A DNA stretch of 35,295 nucleotides from Caulobacter sp. S45 (GTDB lineage: Bacteria > Pseudomonadota > Alphaproteobacteria > Caulobacterales > Caulobacteraceae): the NCBI RefSeq assembly GCF_903642205.1, contig NZ_CAHJWH010000014.1, positions 1 through 35,295 on the forward strand, read 5' to 3'. Numbering within the stretch: the first letter of the stretch is position 1; every line of letters begins with the position of its first letter. A program made the translations under genes and the position numbers. Under the pieces are notes generated by a model that saw nothing but the letters and a program-made list of their open reading frames with translations, had not been told where the DNA came from and did no database searches. This document shows, piece by piece, positions 16,932 through 25,686 of the stretch.

Positions 16932-18113
16932 TCATCGCGACAGGGCGCGCGTCATGCGGTCCAGGCCGTCGAGCGTCATGGGATACATCCGCTCCTCCAG
17001 CAGCTGGCGGAGGATGGCGGTGGACTGGCTGTAGCCCCAGGCGGGCTCGGGCGTGGGGTTGAGCCAAGCCACGCGGCGGAAGTGGCCGGTGAGCCGCTCC
17101 ATCCAGGCCGCCCCGCTCTCCGGGTTCCAGTGCTCCACCGCGCCGCCGGGCTGGACGATCTCGTAAGGGCTCATGGCCGCGTCGCCCACGAAGATCAGCC
17201 GGTAGTCCGGGCCGAAGGTGCGCAGCACGTCGGCGGTGGGCGTCTGCTCGGTCCGCCTACGGGCGTTAGACTTCCACACGCCCTCATAGACGCAGTTGTG
17301 GAAGTAGAAGTATTCCAGGTGTTTGAACTCCGACCGCGCGGCCGAGAAAAGTTCTTCGGACGCACGGACGTGGTCGTCCATGGAGCCGCCCACGTCGAGA
17401 AACAGCAGCACCTTCATGGCGTTGCGCCGCTCGGGCGCGAACTTCAGGTCCAGCGTGCCGGCGTTCTGGGCGGTGGCGCGGATGGTGCCGTCCAGGTTCA
17501 GCTCCTCCGCCGCCCCCTCGCGCGCGAAGCGGCGAAGCTTCCTGAGCGCCAGCTTCAGGGTGCGGGTGTTCAGCTCCACCCCGTCGTCGAGGTCGCGGAA
17601 CTCGCGGCGGTCCCAGACCTTGACCGCGCGCCTGTGGCGGGACTTGTCCTGGCCGATCCGGACGCCTTCGGGGTTGTAGCCGTAGGCGCCGAAGGGCGAG
17701 GTTCCAGCCGTCCCGATCCATTTGCTACCGCCCTGGTGGCGCTCCTTCTGTTCCTCCAGCCGCTGGCGCAGCGTCTCCATCAGCTTGTCGAAGCCGCCCA
17801 GCGCCTCCACGGCCGCCATCTCCTCAGGGCTCAGCGTCTTCTCGGCCAGCTTCCGCAGCCACTCCTCGGGGATGTCGGTGGTCAGGTCCTCGCCCGAGAC
17901 CGCCTCGAGACCCTTGAAGTGCTGGGCGAACACCCGGTCGTAGCGGTCAAACCAGCGCTCGTCCTTCACCAGGGCGGAGCGGGCAAGGAAGTAGAAGTCC
18001 TCCACGCTGTAGTCGGCGACCCCCGCCTGCATCGCGCCGAGCAGCGACAGGTGCTCGGTGATGGAAACCGGGACGCCGGACTTGCGCAGGCCTTCGATGA
18101 AGCCGGTGAACAT
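16932..18113 (-). CDS. CoxE-like VWA domain protein
   Basis: A 393-residue protein with an N-terminal helical region and a C-terminal von Willebrand A domain. DVGGSM (D240-M245) is the DxGxS metal-ion adhesion motif; FVGDAAMSPYE near residue 310 fits a later part of the VWA fold. CoxE-like proteins work with MoxR ATPases as chaperone-like pairs that help assemble or activate metalloenzymes. The partner ATPase gene lies just upstream on the same strand, separated by 155 bp that consist almost wholly of an inverted repeat. The target enzyme is not evident in the window. Confidence 0.87.
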   Translation of the reverse strand: MFTGFIEGLRKSGVPVSITEHLSLLGAMQAGVADYSVEDFYFLARSALVKDERWFDRYDRVFAQHFKGLEAVSGEDLTTDIPEEWLRKLAEKTLSPEEMAAVEALGGFDKLMETLRQRLEEQKERHQGGSKWIGTAGTSPFGAYGYNPEGVRIGQDKSRHRRAVKVWDRREFRDLDDGVELNTRTLKLALRKLRRFAREGAAEELNLDGTIRATAQNAGTLDLKFAPERRNAMKVLLFLDVGGSMDDHVRASEELFSAARSEFKHLEYFYFHNCVYEGVWKSNARRRTEQTPTADVLRTFGPDYRLIFVGDAAMSPYEIVQPGGAVEHWNPESGAAWMERLTGHFRRVAWLNPTPEPAWGYSQSTAILRQLLEERMYPMTLDGLDRMTRALSR

Positions 18114-18117
18114 CTAC

Positions 18118-18265
18118 TCTCCCTCCCCGCTTGATGGGGGAAGGGCTGGGGATGCGGGTCGACGACGGCGCCGTTCAAAGGTTGCCTCCAGGCTTGACGC
18201 CCTTTCTGAGCAGGGCGCCGCCGTCCACCCCCATCCCTGCCCTTCCCCCATCAAGGGGGAAGGGT
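18118..18265. repeat. Long inverted repeat between the moxR-like and VWA genes
   Basis: Left arm about 18120-18158 (contains CTTGATGGGGGAAGGGCTGG) and right arm about 18226-18264 (contains CCCTTCCCCCATCAAG) are near-perfect complements separated by about 67 bp. Sequence style differs from the copies at 534, 16809 and 31406, so this is a second repeat family. It ends 4 nt before the stop of the ATPase gene and would form a strong hairpin in the two-gene transcript. Confidence 0.8.
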
Positions 18266-18268
18266 TCA

Positions 18269-19108
18269 TCACCCCCGCCTCGACATGAACACCAGCCGCT
18301 CGAACAGCGAGACGTCCTGCTCGTTCTTCAGCAGGGCGCCATGGAGCGGCGGGATGACCAGCCTGGCGTCATCGCTGCGGAGCACCTCAGGGCTGAGGTC
18401 CTCGATCATCAGAAGCTTCAGCCAGTCCAGCAGCTCCGACGTGGCGGGTTTCTTCTTCAGGCCTGGCAGGTCCCTGATCTTGAAGAAGACGTTCAGCGCC
18501 TCGCGCGCCAGCGAGGCCTTGATGTCGGGATAGTGGGCGGCGACGATCTTCTCCATCGTCTCGCGGTCGGGGAAGCGGATGTAGTGGAAGAAGCAGCGGC
18601 GCAGGAAGGCGTCCGGCAGCTCCTTCTCATTGTTGGAGGTGATGATCACCACCGGTCGCTGGCGGGCCACGATGGTCTGCTTCGTCTCGTAGACATAGAA
18701 CTGCATGCGGTCGAGTTCGAGCAGCAGGTCGTTGGGGAACTCGATGTCGGCCTTGTCGATCTCGTCGATCAGCACCACTGTCGGCGTCTCGGAGGTGAAG
18801 GCCTCCCACAGCTTGCCGTGCACGATGTAGTTGGCGACGTCGTGCACGCGGGGATCGCCGAGCTGGCCGTCGCGCAGGCGCGAGACCGCGTCGTACTCGT
18901 AGAGGCCCTGCTGGGCCTTGGTGGTCGACTTGATGTGCCACTCGATCAGCGGCATTCCCAACGCGGCCGCCACTTCCTGCGCCAGCACGGTCTTGCCGGT
19001 GCCGGGCTCGCCCTTGACCAGCAGCGGCCGCTGCAGCTTGACCGCGGCGTTGACCGAGACCTCCAGGTCGCGGGAGGCGATGTAGCGGTCGGTGCTGGCG
19101 AAAGGCAT
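18269..19108 (-). CDS. MoxR-family AAA+ ATPase
   Basis: A 279-residue AAA+ ATPase. Walker A GEPGTGKT lies at residues 33-40 and Walker B VVLIDEID at 111-118. The sensor-1 ITSNNEKELPDAFLRRC segment with its arginine finger region is also clear. MoxR ATPases team up with VWA proteins to remodel or activate metalloenzyme targets, and the VWA gene follows downstream. The ATG at 19108 sits 72 bp from the divergently transcribed coiled-coil pseudogene, so the two share an upstream region. Confidence 0.92.
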   Translation of the reverse strand: MPFASTDRYIASRDLEVSVNAAVKLQRPLLVKGEPGTGKTVLAQEVAAALGMPLIEWHIKSTTKAQQGLYEYDAVSRLRDGQLGDPRVHDVANYIVHGKLWEAFTSETPTVVLIDEIDKADIEFPNDLLLELDRMQFYVYETKQTIVARQRPVVIITSNNEKELPDAFLRRCFFHYIRFPDRETMEKIVAAHYPDIKASLAREALNVFFKIRDLPGLKKKPATSELLDWLKLLMIEDLSPEVLRSDDARLVIPPLHGALLKNEQDVSLFERLVFMSRRG

Positions 19109-19180
19109 GTGGGCTCCGGCGGAAGGTAGGTGATCTAAACTTTACAGCCCAAGGATGCTATCTCGGCGTGAGGAGCCGCA

Positions 19181-19630
19181 ATGAACGCGATCGCCTTCGA
19201 CACCCACGCCCATGTAAAGCGCCTGGTGGGCACAGGCATGTCCAAACCTCAGGCGGAAGCGGTCATCTAGGCCTTGCGGCAAACCGCGGAATTGCCGGAC
19301 ATCAGCCATCTGACGACCAAGGCCGACCTGCAGGTCGCCAAGTCTGATCTCCAGGCTGCAATCGGCGAAATCCGGCTTGCGACCAAGGCCGACCTGCAGG
19401 TCACCAACTCTGATCTCCAAGCTGCGATCGCGGAAATCCGGCTTGCGACCAAGGCTGATCTACAGACGACCAAGTCCGACCTTCAGACCGGGACATCGGA
19501 AGTCCGGGCCGAGCTGACGGCGACCAGAGGTGAACTCCGGGGCGAGATCAAGGGCGTTCGAGGCGAGCTGATCTGGTGGATCATCGGGACTGGGGTGGCG
19601 TCGTGGGCGGCGCACCTGTTCATCAAGTAG
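19181..19630 (+). pseudogene. Coiled-coil membrane protein (DUF1640/CCDC90-like) with in-frame amber codon
   Basis: ATG 19181 follows GAGGAG (19170-19174) and opens a typical N-terminus (MNAIAFDTHAHVKRL). Codon 30 (19268-19270) is TAG; the frame then continues intact with ALRQTAELPD, heptad-rich repeats and a C-terminal membrane segment (WWIIGTGVASWAAHLFI) to the final TAG 19630. A single C-to-T change in a CAG codon would explain the stop. Without it the protein has 149 residues. Reinitiation at TTG 19274 could give 118 residues containing the coiled coil and membrane anchor. Family function is unknown, and assignment to this family is from memory of its layout. Confidence 0.75.
19315..19490 (+). 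repeat. 66-bp tandem repeat encoding 22-residue coiled-coil units
   Basis: Units begin at 19315, 19381 and 19447, each with GACCAAGGC(C/T)GA and SDLQ-coding blocks; the first two are about 90% identical and the third is partial and more diverged. They encode TKADLQ...SDLQAAI-type heptads inside the broken coiled-coil gene. Because the unit is a multiple of three, copy-number change would keep the frame. Confidence 0.9.
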
Positions 19631-19645
19631 GCCGCCGGCGCAACA

Positions 19646-20797
19646 CTAGGCCGCCTTCGGCAGCTCCGCCCGCAGCGCCTGGTAGCGCCGCAGGTGGAAG
19701 TCCGACGAGCCCAGCGCCTGCTCGATCAGGGTGGCGCGCTTGAAGTAGTGGCTGAGCGCCAGCTCCTCGGTCAGCCCGATGCCGCCGTGGATCTGCACCG
19801 CCGCCTGGCCGACGCTGGTGCAGGACCGGCCCACATAGGCCTTGGCGGCGGAGACTGCTGCGCCGCGCTCTGCGGCGGGCAGGTCGAGCTTCAGGGTCGC
19901 CATGAAGGTCATGGAGACCGACTGCTCGGCGGCGATGAACATGTCCACCATGCGGTGCTGCAGCACCTGGAAGTCGGCGATGGGGCGGCCAAACTGGCGG
20001 CGCTGCTTGGTGTACTCCACCGTCTGGCGCACCAGCTCACTCAGTACGCCGCCCGCCTCCGCGCAGAGCGCCGCGCGGGCCTCGTCCAGCACGGCCTCGA
20101 CGTGGGGCAGCGCCTGGCCTTCCTCGCCGAGCAGGGAGTCGGCGCCCAGCGACACGCCCTCGAAGGTGATCTCGGAAGCACGCTTGCCGTCGACGGTAGG
20201 GTAGTCGACCGTGCTGACCCCGGCGGCGTCCTTGTCCACCAGGAACAGGGACACGCCCTGCGCCTCCCGCTGGCCGCCCCCGGTGCGGGCGGTGACCAGC
20301 AGTTTCGACGCCCAGGGCGCGGCCACGACCACGGCCTTCTTGCCGTCCAGCCGCCAGCCCTCTCCATCCTTGCGGGCGGTGGTGGAGACGTTGGCCACGT
20401 CGTAGCGGCTGGCGGGCTCGCCCCAGGCGAGGGCGGTGACCAGCTCGCCGCCGATGATCTGCTCCACTGCGGCATGGGCGGCGGGGCTGTCGTAGCGCTT
20501 CAGCAGGCCTGCGCCGATCACCACCGTCTCCAGGAACGGTTCGATCACGAGCGCGCGGCCGAGTTCGGTCATCACCACCATGGTGTCCACCGGGCCGCCG
20601 CCGAGCCCGCCGAGCTCCTCCGGCAGGGCGGCGCCCAGCACGCCCACGTCCTGCGCCAGGGCGCGCCAGATCTCCGGCCGCCAGCCCGCTTCGGACGCCA
20701 CGGCCTTGCGGCGGCTGTCCGTGTCATAGCTGGTCCGCAGGAAGCTCTGCAGGGAGTCGCGAAGCAGGCGCTGCTCTTCGCTGAAGCTGAAGTCCAT
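19646..20797 (-). CDS. Acyl-CoA dehydrogenase, pimeloyl-CoA dehydrogenase small-subunit-like
   Basis: A 383-residue flavoprotein of the acyl-CoA dehydrogenase family, introducing a 2,3 double bond into an acyl-CoA. MDFSFSEEQRLLRDS at ATG 20797 is the usual N-terminus, and QRRQFGRPIADFQVLQHR near 285 and HGGIGLTEE near 345 are conserved family blocks. It resembles the PimD-type partner in two-subunit dehydrogenases. The larger partner lies immediately upstream (37 bp), making a heteromeric enzyme likely. A longer frame upstream of 20797 overlaps the partner gene and is not real. Confidence 0.88.
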   Translation of the reverse strand: MDFSFSEEQRLLRDSLQSFLRTSYDTDSRRKAVASEAGWRPEIWRALAQDVGVLGAALPEELGGLGGGPVDTMVVMTELGRALVIEPFLETVVIGAGLLKRYDSPAAHAAVEQIIGGELVTALAWGEPASRYDVANVSTTARKDGEGWRLDGKKAVVVAAPWASKLLVTARTGGGQREAQGVSLFLVDKDAAGVSTVDYPTVDGKRASEITFEGVSLGADSLLGEEGQALPHVEAVLDEARAALCAEAGGVLSELVRQTVEYTKQRRQFGRPIADFQVLQHRMVDMFIAAEQSVSMTFMATLKLDLPAAERGAAVSAAKAYVGRSCTSVGQAAVQIHGGIGLTEELALSHYFKRATLIEQALGSSDFHLRRYQALRAELPKAA

Positions 20798-20834
20798 GGA
20801 TGAGGGTCCGGTCTGTGCTGCTTGCGTGCGGGCG

Positions 20835-22031
20835 TCAGAGCCCCAGCACGGCCTTGGCGATGATGTTGCGCTGGATCTCGTTGGAGCCGCCGTAGATCGA
20901 GGTCTTGCGCATGTTGAAATAGGTGTCGGCGACGCCGCGAGCGGAGCGCGGGCCGACCGGCGCCTCGTTGCCGCCGGTGGCGTTGTGCAGCAGGTGGGGG
21001 GCGGCATAGCGGCCGGCCGCCTCCATGGCCAGTTCGGTGGCGCGCTGCTGGATTTCGGTGCCCTTGATCTTGAGCAGGCTCGACTCCGGCCCCGGTCCCT
21101 TGCCTTCGGCCTCACGGGCCAGGCCGCGGAGCTCGGTGTACTCGAGCGCCATCAGCTCGATCTCCAGCTCGGCCATCTTGCGGGCGAAGAACACGTCGTC
21201 CTCGAGCGGATGACCGTCGATCGTCTCCTCGGCGGCGATGTCGTGCAGGCGGTCGATGGCGCGCTTGGAGCGGGCGACGCCGGCGATGCCGGTGCGCTCG
21301 TGGGCGAGCAGGAACTTGGCGCAAGTCCAGCCCTTGTTCTCCTCGTAGATGCGCTGCTCGACGGGCACGCGCACGTCCTCCAGCCACACCTCATTGACCT
21401 CGTGGGCGCCGTCCAGGGTGATGATCGGCCGGACGGTGACGCCGGGCGATTTCATGTCGAGCACCAGGAAGCTGATGCCCTCCTGCTTCTTGACCGAGGG
21501 ATCGGTGCGGACCAGGAAGAAGCCCCAGTCGGCGTGCTGGGCGAGCGTGGTCCAGGTCTTCTGGCCATTGACGACATAGTGGTCTCCGTCGCGCACCGCC
21601 CGGGTGGAGAGCCCGGCGAGGTCCGAGCCCGCTCCAGGCTCCGAATAGCCCTGGCACCACCAGGTCTCGCCCAGCATGATCGGGGGCAGGTACTTGGCCT
21701 TCTGCTCCGGCGTGCCGAAGGCCATGATGACCGGCGCCACCATGTTCACCCCGAACGGCAGGATCGGCACCGTGCCGGCACGGGCGTTCTCCTCGGCGAA
21801 GATGAACTTCTGGATCGGGGTCCAGCCCGGGCCGCCGTATTCCACCGGCCAGGACGGGGTGGACCAGCCGCCCTTCCTGCCCAGGATCTTGTGCCAGGCG
21901 AGGTAGTCCTCGCGGCCCAGCTCCTCGCCCGCGTCCTGCTTTGCGCGCACCTCGGCGGGGTAGTTCTGCTCTATGAACGTGCGGACCTCGTCGCGGAAGG
22001 CGAGGTCTTCGGGGGAGAAGTCGAGGTTCAT
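20835..22031 (-). CDS. Acyl-CoA dehydrogenase, pimeloyl-CoA dehydrogenase large-subunit-like
   Basis: A 398-residue acyl-CoA dehydrogenase. QGYSEPGAGSDLA near residue 127 is the FAD-contacting signature and YGGSNEIQRNIIAK the C-terminal flavin/adenine site. The layout and N-terminus (MNLDFSPEDLAFRDEVR) look like PimC-type large subunits acting on dicarboxylic or branched acyl-CoAs. ATG 22031 is 11 nt after the ligase stop. Ligase, large subunit and small subunit are transcribed in that order and probably form one operon for activation and first oxidation of a carboxylic acid. Confidence 0.9.
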   Translation of the reverse strand: MNLDFSPEDLAFRDEVRTFIEQNYPAEVRAKQDAGEELGREDYLAWHKILGRKGGWSTPSWPVEYGGPGWTPIQKFIFAEENARAGTVPILPFGVNMVAPVIMAFGTPEQKAKYLPPIMLGETWWCQGYSEPGAGSDLAGLSTRAVRDGDHYVVNGQKTWTTLAQHADWGFFLVRTDPSVKKQEGISFLVLDMKSPGVTVRPIITLDGAHEVNEVWLEDVRVPVEQRIYEENKGWTCAKFLLAHERTGIAGVARSKRAIDRLHDIAAEETIDGHPLEDDVFFARKMAELEIELMALEYTELRGLAREAEGKGPGPESSLLKIKGTEIQQRATELAMEAAGRYAAPHLLHNATGGNEAPVGPRSARGVADTYFNMRKTSIYGGSNEIQRNIIAKAVLGL

Positions 22032-22042
22032 CGGGAGAGCCT

Positions 22043-23821
22043 TCAGGCGTTGGCGGGGGCGGCCTCGAACAGCCGCTTCAGTTCGGGCTTGAGGATCTTG
22101 CCGTTGGCGTTGCGGGGCAGCGGTTCGTGACGGAACAGGATGCGGACGGGCGTCTTAAATCCTGCCAGACGGGCGCGGACATAGGCCTTGAGCTCCGCCT
22201 CGTCCGCCGTCGCGCCGGGCTTCAGGGTCACCACCGCGCCGGGCTCCTCGCCCAGCGTCCGGTGGGCGATGGGCACCAGGGCGGCGTCCATGATCGCGGG
22301 GTGGGTGTAGAGCACGTCCTCCACCTCCACCGAATAGATGTTCTCGCCGCCGCGGATGATCACGTCCTTGATGCGGTCGACGATGTAGCAGAAGCCCTCC
22401 TCGTCGATCCGAGCCAGATCGCCGGTCTTCAGCCAGCCGTCCTGGAAGGTCTTGGCGGTGGCCTCGGGCTTGTTCCAGTAGCCGCGCGCCACGTGCGGGC
22501 CATAGACCCACAGCTCGCCGACGCCTCCCGGAGGCAGGGCGTTGCCCTCGCCGTCCACCACCTTCATGTCGCCGACCGGGGTGGCGGGCCCGCAGCTGTC
22601 TGGACGGCGGGCGTAGTCCTCAGCCATGTGGTGGGTGAAGGTGGCGCAGGTCTCGGTCATGCCCCAGCCCGTCCCGCTCCGGGCCTGGGGCCACGCCTCG
22701 TCCATGCGCCGCACCAGCTCGGGCGCCGCGGGGGCGCCGCCATAGGTGATGCTGTCCAGGCTGGACAGATCGTACTTGGGCCGCGCCGGATGCTCCAGCA
22801 ACTGCCACGGTATGGTGGGGACGCCGCCGATGGAGGTGGCCCGCTCCTGCTCGATCAGGGCCATGCAGGCTTCCGGCTCGAAGCGGCGCATGAGCACGAG
22901 CTTGATGCCCGTGGCCATGGCGACGTTCAGCAGCGAGAAGCAGCCCGTGACGTGGAAGAAGGGAATGGACACCACATAGGCCTTCTGCACCGCCGAGTCG
23001 GGCTCCGGCGGGGCCTCGCCGCGGCGCACGAAGCTTCTGGCCACGGAGTAGAGCGAGGTCAGCACCGGCGTGGTCACCGCCCGGTGGCAGGCCGCCACCC
23101 CTTTGGCGTTGCCCGTGGTGCCGGAGGTGTAGAACAGCGTGGCGTCGGCTTCGGGCGCTATGGTCAGGGGCGGCGCGTCCACCGCGGGCAGGGCGGCCCA
23201 GGCGCTGGGCGCGCCCAGCACATCCAGCAGGTCGAGCGCGCCGTCCAGAGGGTCTGCGCCCGTGCGGCGACAGACCAGCACCTGGGTCAGGTCGGCGCAT
23301 CCGGGCAGCTGCGCCCGGGCGCGTTCGTAACGCTCGCCATCGAACACAGCGACCTTGGCGCCGGAGTCCTTCAGCCCGTAGGCGAGCTCGCCCGCCGACC
23401 ACCAGGCGTTCAGCGGCGTCGCCACCGCACCGGCGAGCGCTGCGCCGTAGAAGCAGACCGGCCATTCCGGCAGGTTCCGCATGACCACCGCCACGCGGTC
23501 GCCGGGCTTCACGCCCGCGCCGACCAAGTGGCGGGCGAAGGCCATGGCGGCGCGGCCGAAGGCGTCGAAGCTGATCCGCTCGGCCTCGTTGACCAGGAAG
23601 GTGCGCTCGCCGAAGGCCTGGGCGGCGAAGAACAGCTCGACCAGCGATTTGGGACCGTTCTTCCAGGCGCGAACGTTCAGCCCGTCGCGCTGCCAAGCCT
23701 CCATCTCGAACATGGCGCCGGGCGCGGTGAGCAGGGTCTGCGATTCCGCCAGGCTCACGGCCGGCCAGGCCTTGATCGGGTCCGCGTCCGCCTCGTTGGA
23801 GAGAAGCGCCGCCTGGGTCAT
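22043..23821 (-). CDS. AMP-binding acyl-CoA ligase
   Basis: A 592-residue ANL ligase. FYTSGTTGNAKG spans about 230-241; GMTETCATF and KTGDLARID are the adenylate motifs; NANGKILK near the end holds the catalytic lysine. ATG 23821 was chosen for the excellent Shine-Dalgarno GGAGGTGAC directly upstream (plus-strand 23823-23833); the longer open frame to 24022 lacks such a site. It is the first gene of an operon with two acyl-CoA dehydrogenases. The acid activated is unknown. Confidence 0.9.
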   Translation of the reverse strand: MTQAALLSNEADADPIKAWPAVSLAESQTLLTAPGAMFEMEAWQRDGLNVRAWKNGPKSLVELFFAAQAFGERTFLVNEAERISFDAFGRAAMAFARHLVGAGVKPGDRVAVVMRNLPEWPVCFYGAALAGAVATPLNAWWSAGELAYGLKDSGAKVAVFDGERYERARAQLPGCADLTQVLVCRRTGADPLDGALDLLDVLGAPSAWAALPAVDAPPLTIAPEADATLFYTSGTTGNAKGVAACHRAVTTPVLTSLYSVARSFVRRGEAPPEPDSAVQKAYVVSIPFFHVTGCFSLLNVAMATGIKLVLMRRFEPEACMALIEQERATSIGGVPTIPWQLLEHPARPKYDLSSLDSITYGGAPAAPELVRRMDEAWPQARSGTGWGMTETCATFTHHMAEDYARRPDSCGPATPVGDMKVVDGEGNALPPGGVGELWVYGPHVARGYWNKPEATAKTFQDGWLKTGDLARIDEEGFCYIVDRIKDVIIRGGENIYSVEVEDVLYTHPAIMDAALVPIAHRTLGEEPGAVVTLKPGATADEAELKAYVRARLAGFKTPVRILFRHEPLPRNANGKILKPELKRLFEAAPANA

Positions 23822-24086
23822 GTCACCTCCCACGAGAATGGTCGGGCTGCGCGGCAAGGGCGGCGGCCTCGTTTGACGTTTCCTAGGCCGTTCCGGCGCG
23901 CTCGCCAACGGGCGTCCTTGGCTTCGGCAGGTATTTTCTCCAAGCTTGCGACATCTCGGAAGCCTCAAACTGCCCCGAACGCCGTTGTTCCCCATGGCGC
24001 TGTCGCCATACGGACCATTCAAATCCGGGCCGCGGGTCCGGCGTGGCGTTGCCCGCGCCTCGGATCGGCGCTAGGTCGGATGGGCG

Positions 24087-24341
24087 ATGACCGGAGCCAT
24101 GGTGGGCCAGACCTCCCGCTACGAGCGCAAGCGCGAGGCGATCCTCGAAGCGGCGGCCACGCCGTTCTACGCGCGCGGGCTGGGCGGCGCGACCATCGCC
24201 GAAGCCCAGCCGGTCACCGGCATGATCAATGCGGCGGCCGAGCCGCCGCGCTGGTCGCCCCTGGCCACCGCCGACACCGCCGCGGACCTTTTCCTGCAGC
24301 CGCTGATGACCGGCGTGTTCACGCCCCTGCGGCGACGATAA
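24087..24341 (+). pseudogene. TetR-family regulator remnant
   Basis: An 84-residue open frame starting with a TetR DNA-binding N-terminus (RYERKREAILEAAATPFYARGLGGATIAE as separate recognisable blocks), but after helix 2 the sequence diverges: the recognition helix with its YYYF/K-type residues is missing. A short tail (LFLQPLMTGVFTP) follows. Full TetR proteins have about 190-220 residues, so this is probably an internally deleted and drifting regulator. Its position, divergent from the acyl-CoA ligase operon and upstream of the hydrolase, suggests it once controlled one of them. Confidence 0.65.
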
Positions 24342-24377
24342 CCCACCCGCCTCGCCAGGCCAGTCCATGGAGCGATC

Positions 24378-25613
24378 ATGACATCGGAGACCCTCGCCGG
24401 CCTGTCCACCGCACGGCTGGAGCGCATAACTGAGCTGCTGAACACCCACTATGTCGACCCTGGCAGGATCGCCGGCTGCCAGATCCTGGTCGCCCGCCAT
24501 GGCGAGGTCGCCTACAGCCGGAGCCTCGGCCTGATGGACCGGGAGCGCGCCAAGCCGTGGGCCGACGACACGGTGGCGCGCATCTACTCCATGACCAAGC
24601 CCATCGCCTCGGTGGCGCTGATGATGTTGTGGGAGCGCGGCCTGTTCCAGATCGACGAGCCGGTCGCCAAGGTGCTGCCGGAGTGGCGGGACCTGAAGGT
24701 CTGGGTCAGTGGCGAGAGCGAGGCCATGCGGACCGAGGCGCCGCACCGCCCGGTCAGCTTCCGCGACCTCCTCAGCCACACCTCGGGCCTCACCTACGGC
24801 ACCCTGCTGGAGACCCTCGGCGCGCCGGCGAGCCGCGATCCGGTGATCGCCGCCTACAAGGCGCTGAAGGTGCGCATGGAGCCAGACGAGGACCTGGACG
24901 CCTTCGTCGCCAAGCTGGGTCGGCTGCCCCTGCGCTACCAGCCCGGCCAGCAGTGGATGTACTCCCTGGCCACCGACGTCATCGGCGCCCTGGTCCAGCG
25001 CCTGTCGGGCAAGCCGTTCGACGTCTTCCTGCAGGAGGAGGTCTTCAACCCGCTCGGCATGGTGGACACGGGCTTCCATGTGCGCCAGGAGAACGTGGAT
25101 CGCTTCGCCGCCTGCTATGCGCGCCGCGCCGACAAGACCCCCGTGCTGCAGGACGATCCCCAGGCCAGCCCCTACCTGCACCCGCCCGTCTTCCTCTCGG
25201 GCGGCGGCGGCCTGGTCTCTACGATGGCCGACTACCACCGCTTCTGCGAGATGCTGCGCCGGGGCGGCAAGCTGGACGGGGAGCGGATCATCGGCCCGCG
25301 CACCCTGGCCTTCATGATCCGCAACCATCTGGCCGGCGGCAAGTCCCTGGCGGAGCTCTCCATCGACAGCTTCTCCGAGACCACGCCGGCCGGCGTCGGC
25401 TTCGGCCTGGGCTTCGCCATGACCACCGACGGCGTGCGGGCCGGAACGCCCAGCGAGGGCGACTACTTCTGGGGCGGCGCGGCGTCGACCGCCTTTTGGG
25501 TCGATCCCGTCCAGGACCTGGTGGTGATCTTCCTCACCCAGCTGCTGCCCTCCACCAGCTTCAACTTCCGCGGTCAGCTGAGAAGCCTCGTCTACAGCGC
25601 CATCGTGGCGTGA
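24378..25613 (+). CDS. Serine hydrolase, class C beta-lactamase/esterase-like
   Basis: A 411-residue protein of the beta-lactamase/penicillin-binding-like esterase family. The SxxK motif SMTK puts the nucleophile at S71 and base at K74; FRDLLSHTSGLTYG near 130-145 and the YSLATDVIGALV segment near 194, with a tyrosine in the YxN position, follow in the usual order. No signal peptide is seen, which favours a cytoplasmic esterase (EstB-like) acting on esters or lactones over a periplasmic beta-lactamase. It lies between the decayed TetR gene and the SDR/hydrolase/monooxygenase operon. Confidence 0.87.
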   Translation: MTSETLAGLSTARLERITELLNTHYVDPGRIAGCQILVARHGEVAYSRSLGLMDRERAKPWADDTVARIYSMTKPIASVALMMLWERGLFQIDEPVAKVLPEWRDLKVWVSGESEAMRTEAPHRPVSFRDLLSHTSGLTYGTLLETLGAPASRDPVIAAYKALKVRMEPDEDLDAFVAKLGRLPLRYQPGQQWMYSLATDVIGALVQRLSGKPFDVFLQEEVFNPLGMVDTGFHVRQENVDRFAACYARRADKTPVLQDDPQASPYLHPPVFLSGGGGLVSTMADYHRFCEMLRRGGKLDGERIIGPRTLAFMIRNHLAGGKSLAELSIDSFSETTPAGVGFGLGFAMTTDGVRAGTPSEGDYFWGGAASTAFWVDPVQDLVVIFLTQLLPSTSFNFRGQLRSLVYSAIVA

Positions 25614-25686
25614 GGCGGCGCGTCCTGATCCGCCAAGGCCAGTCGAACCGGCCTATGATCCCGAACGAACGAGGAGGCGATCCACG

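Noticed and set aside
23822-24086. Possible small gene or extended N-terminus upstream of the acyl-CoA ligase
   Set aside because: The extension is Arg/Pro-rich and unlike ligases, while a very good ribosome-binding site sits right before ATG 23821.
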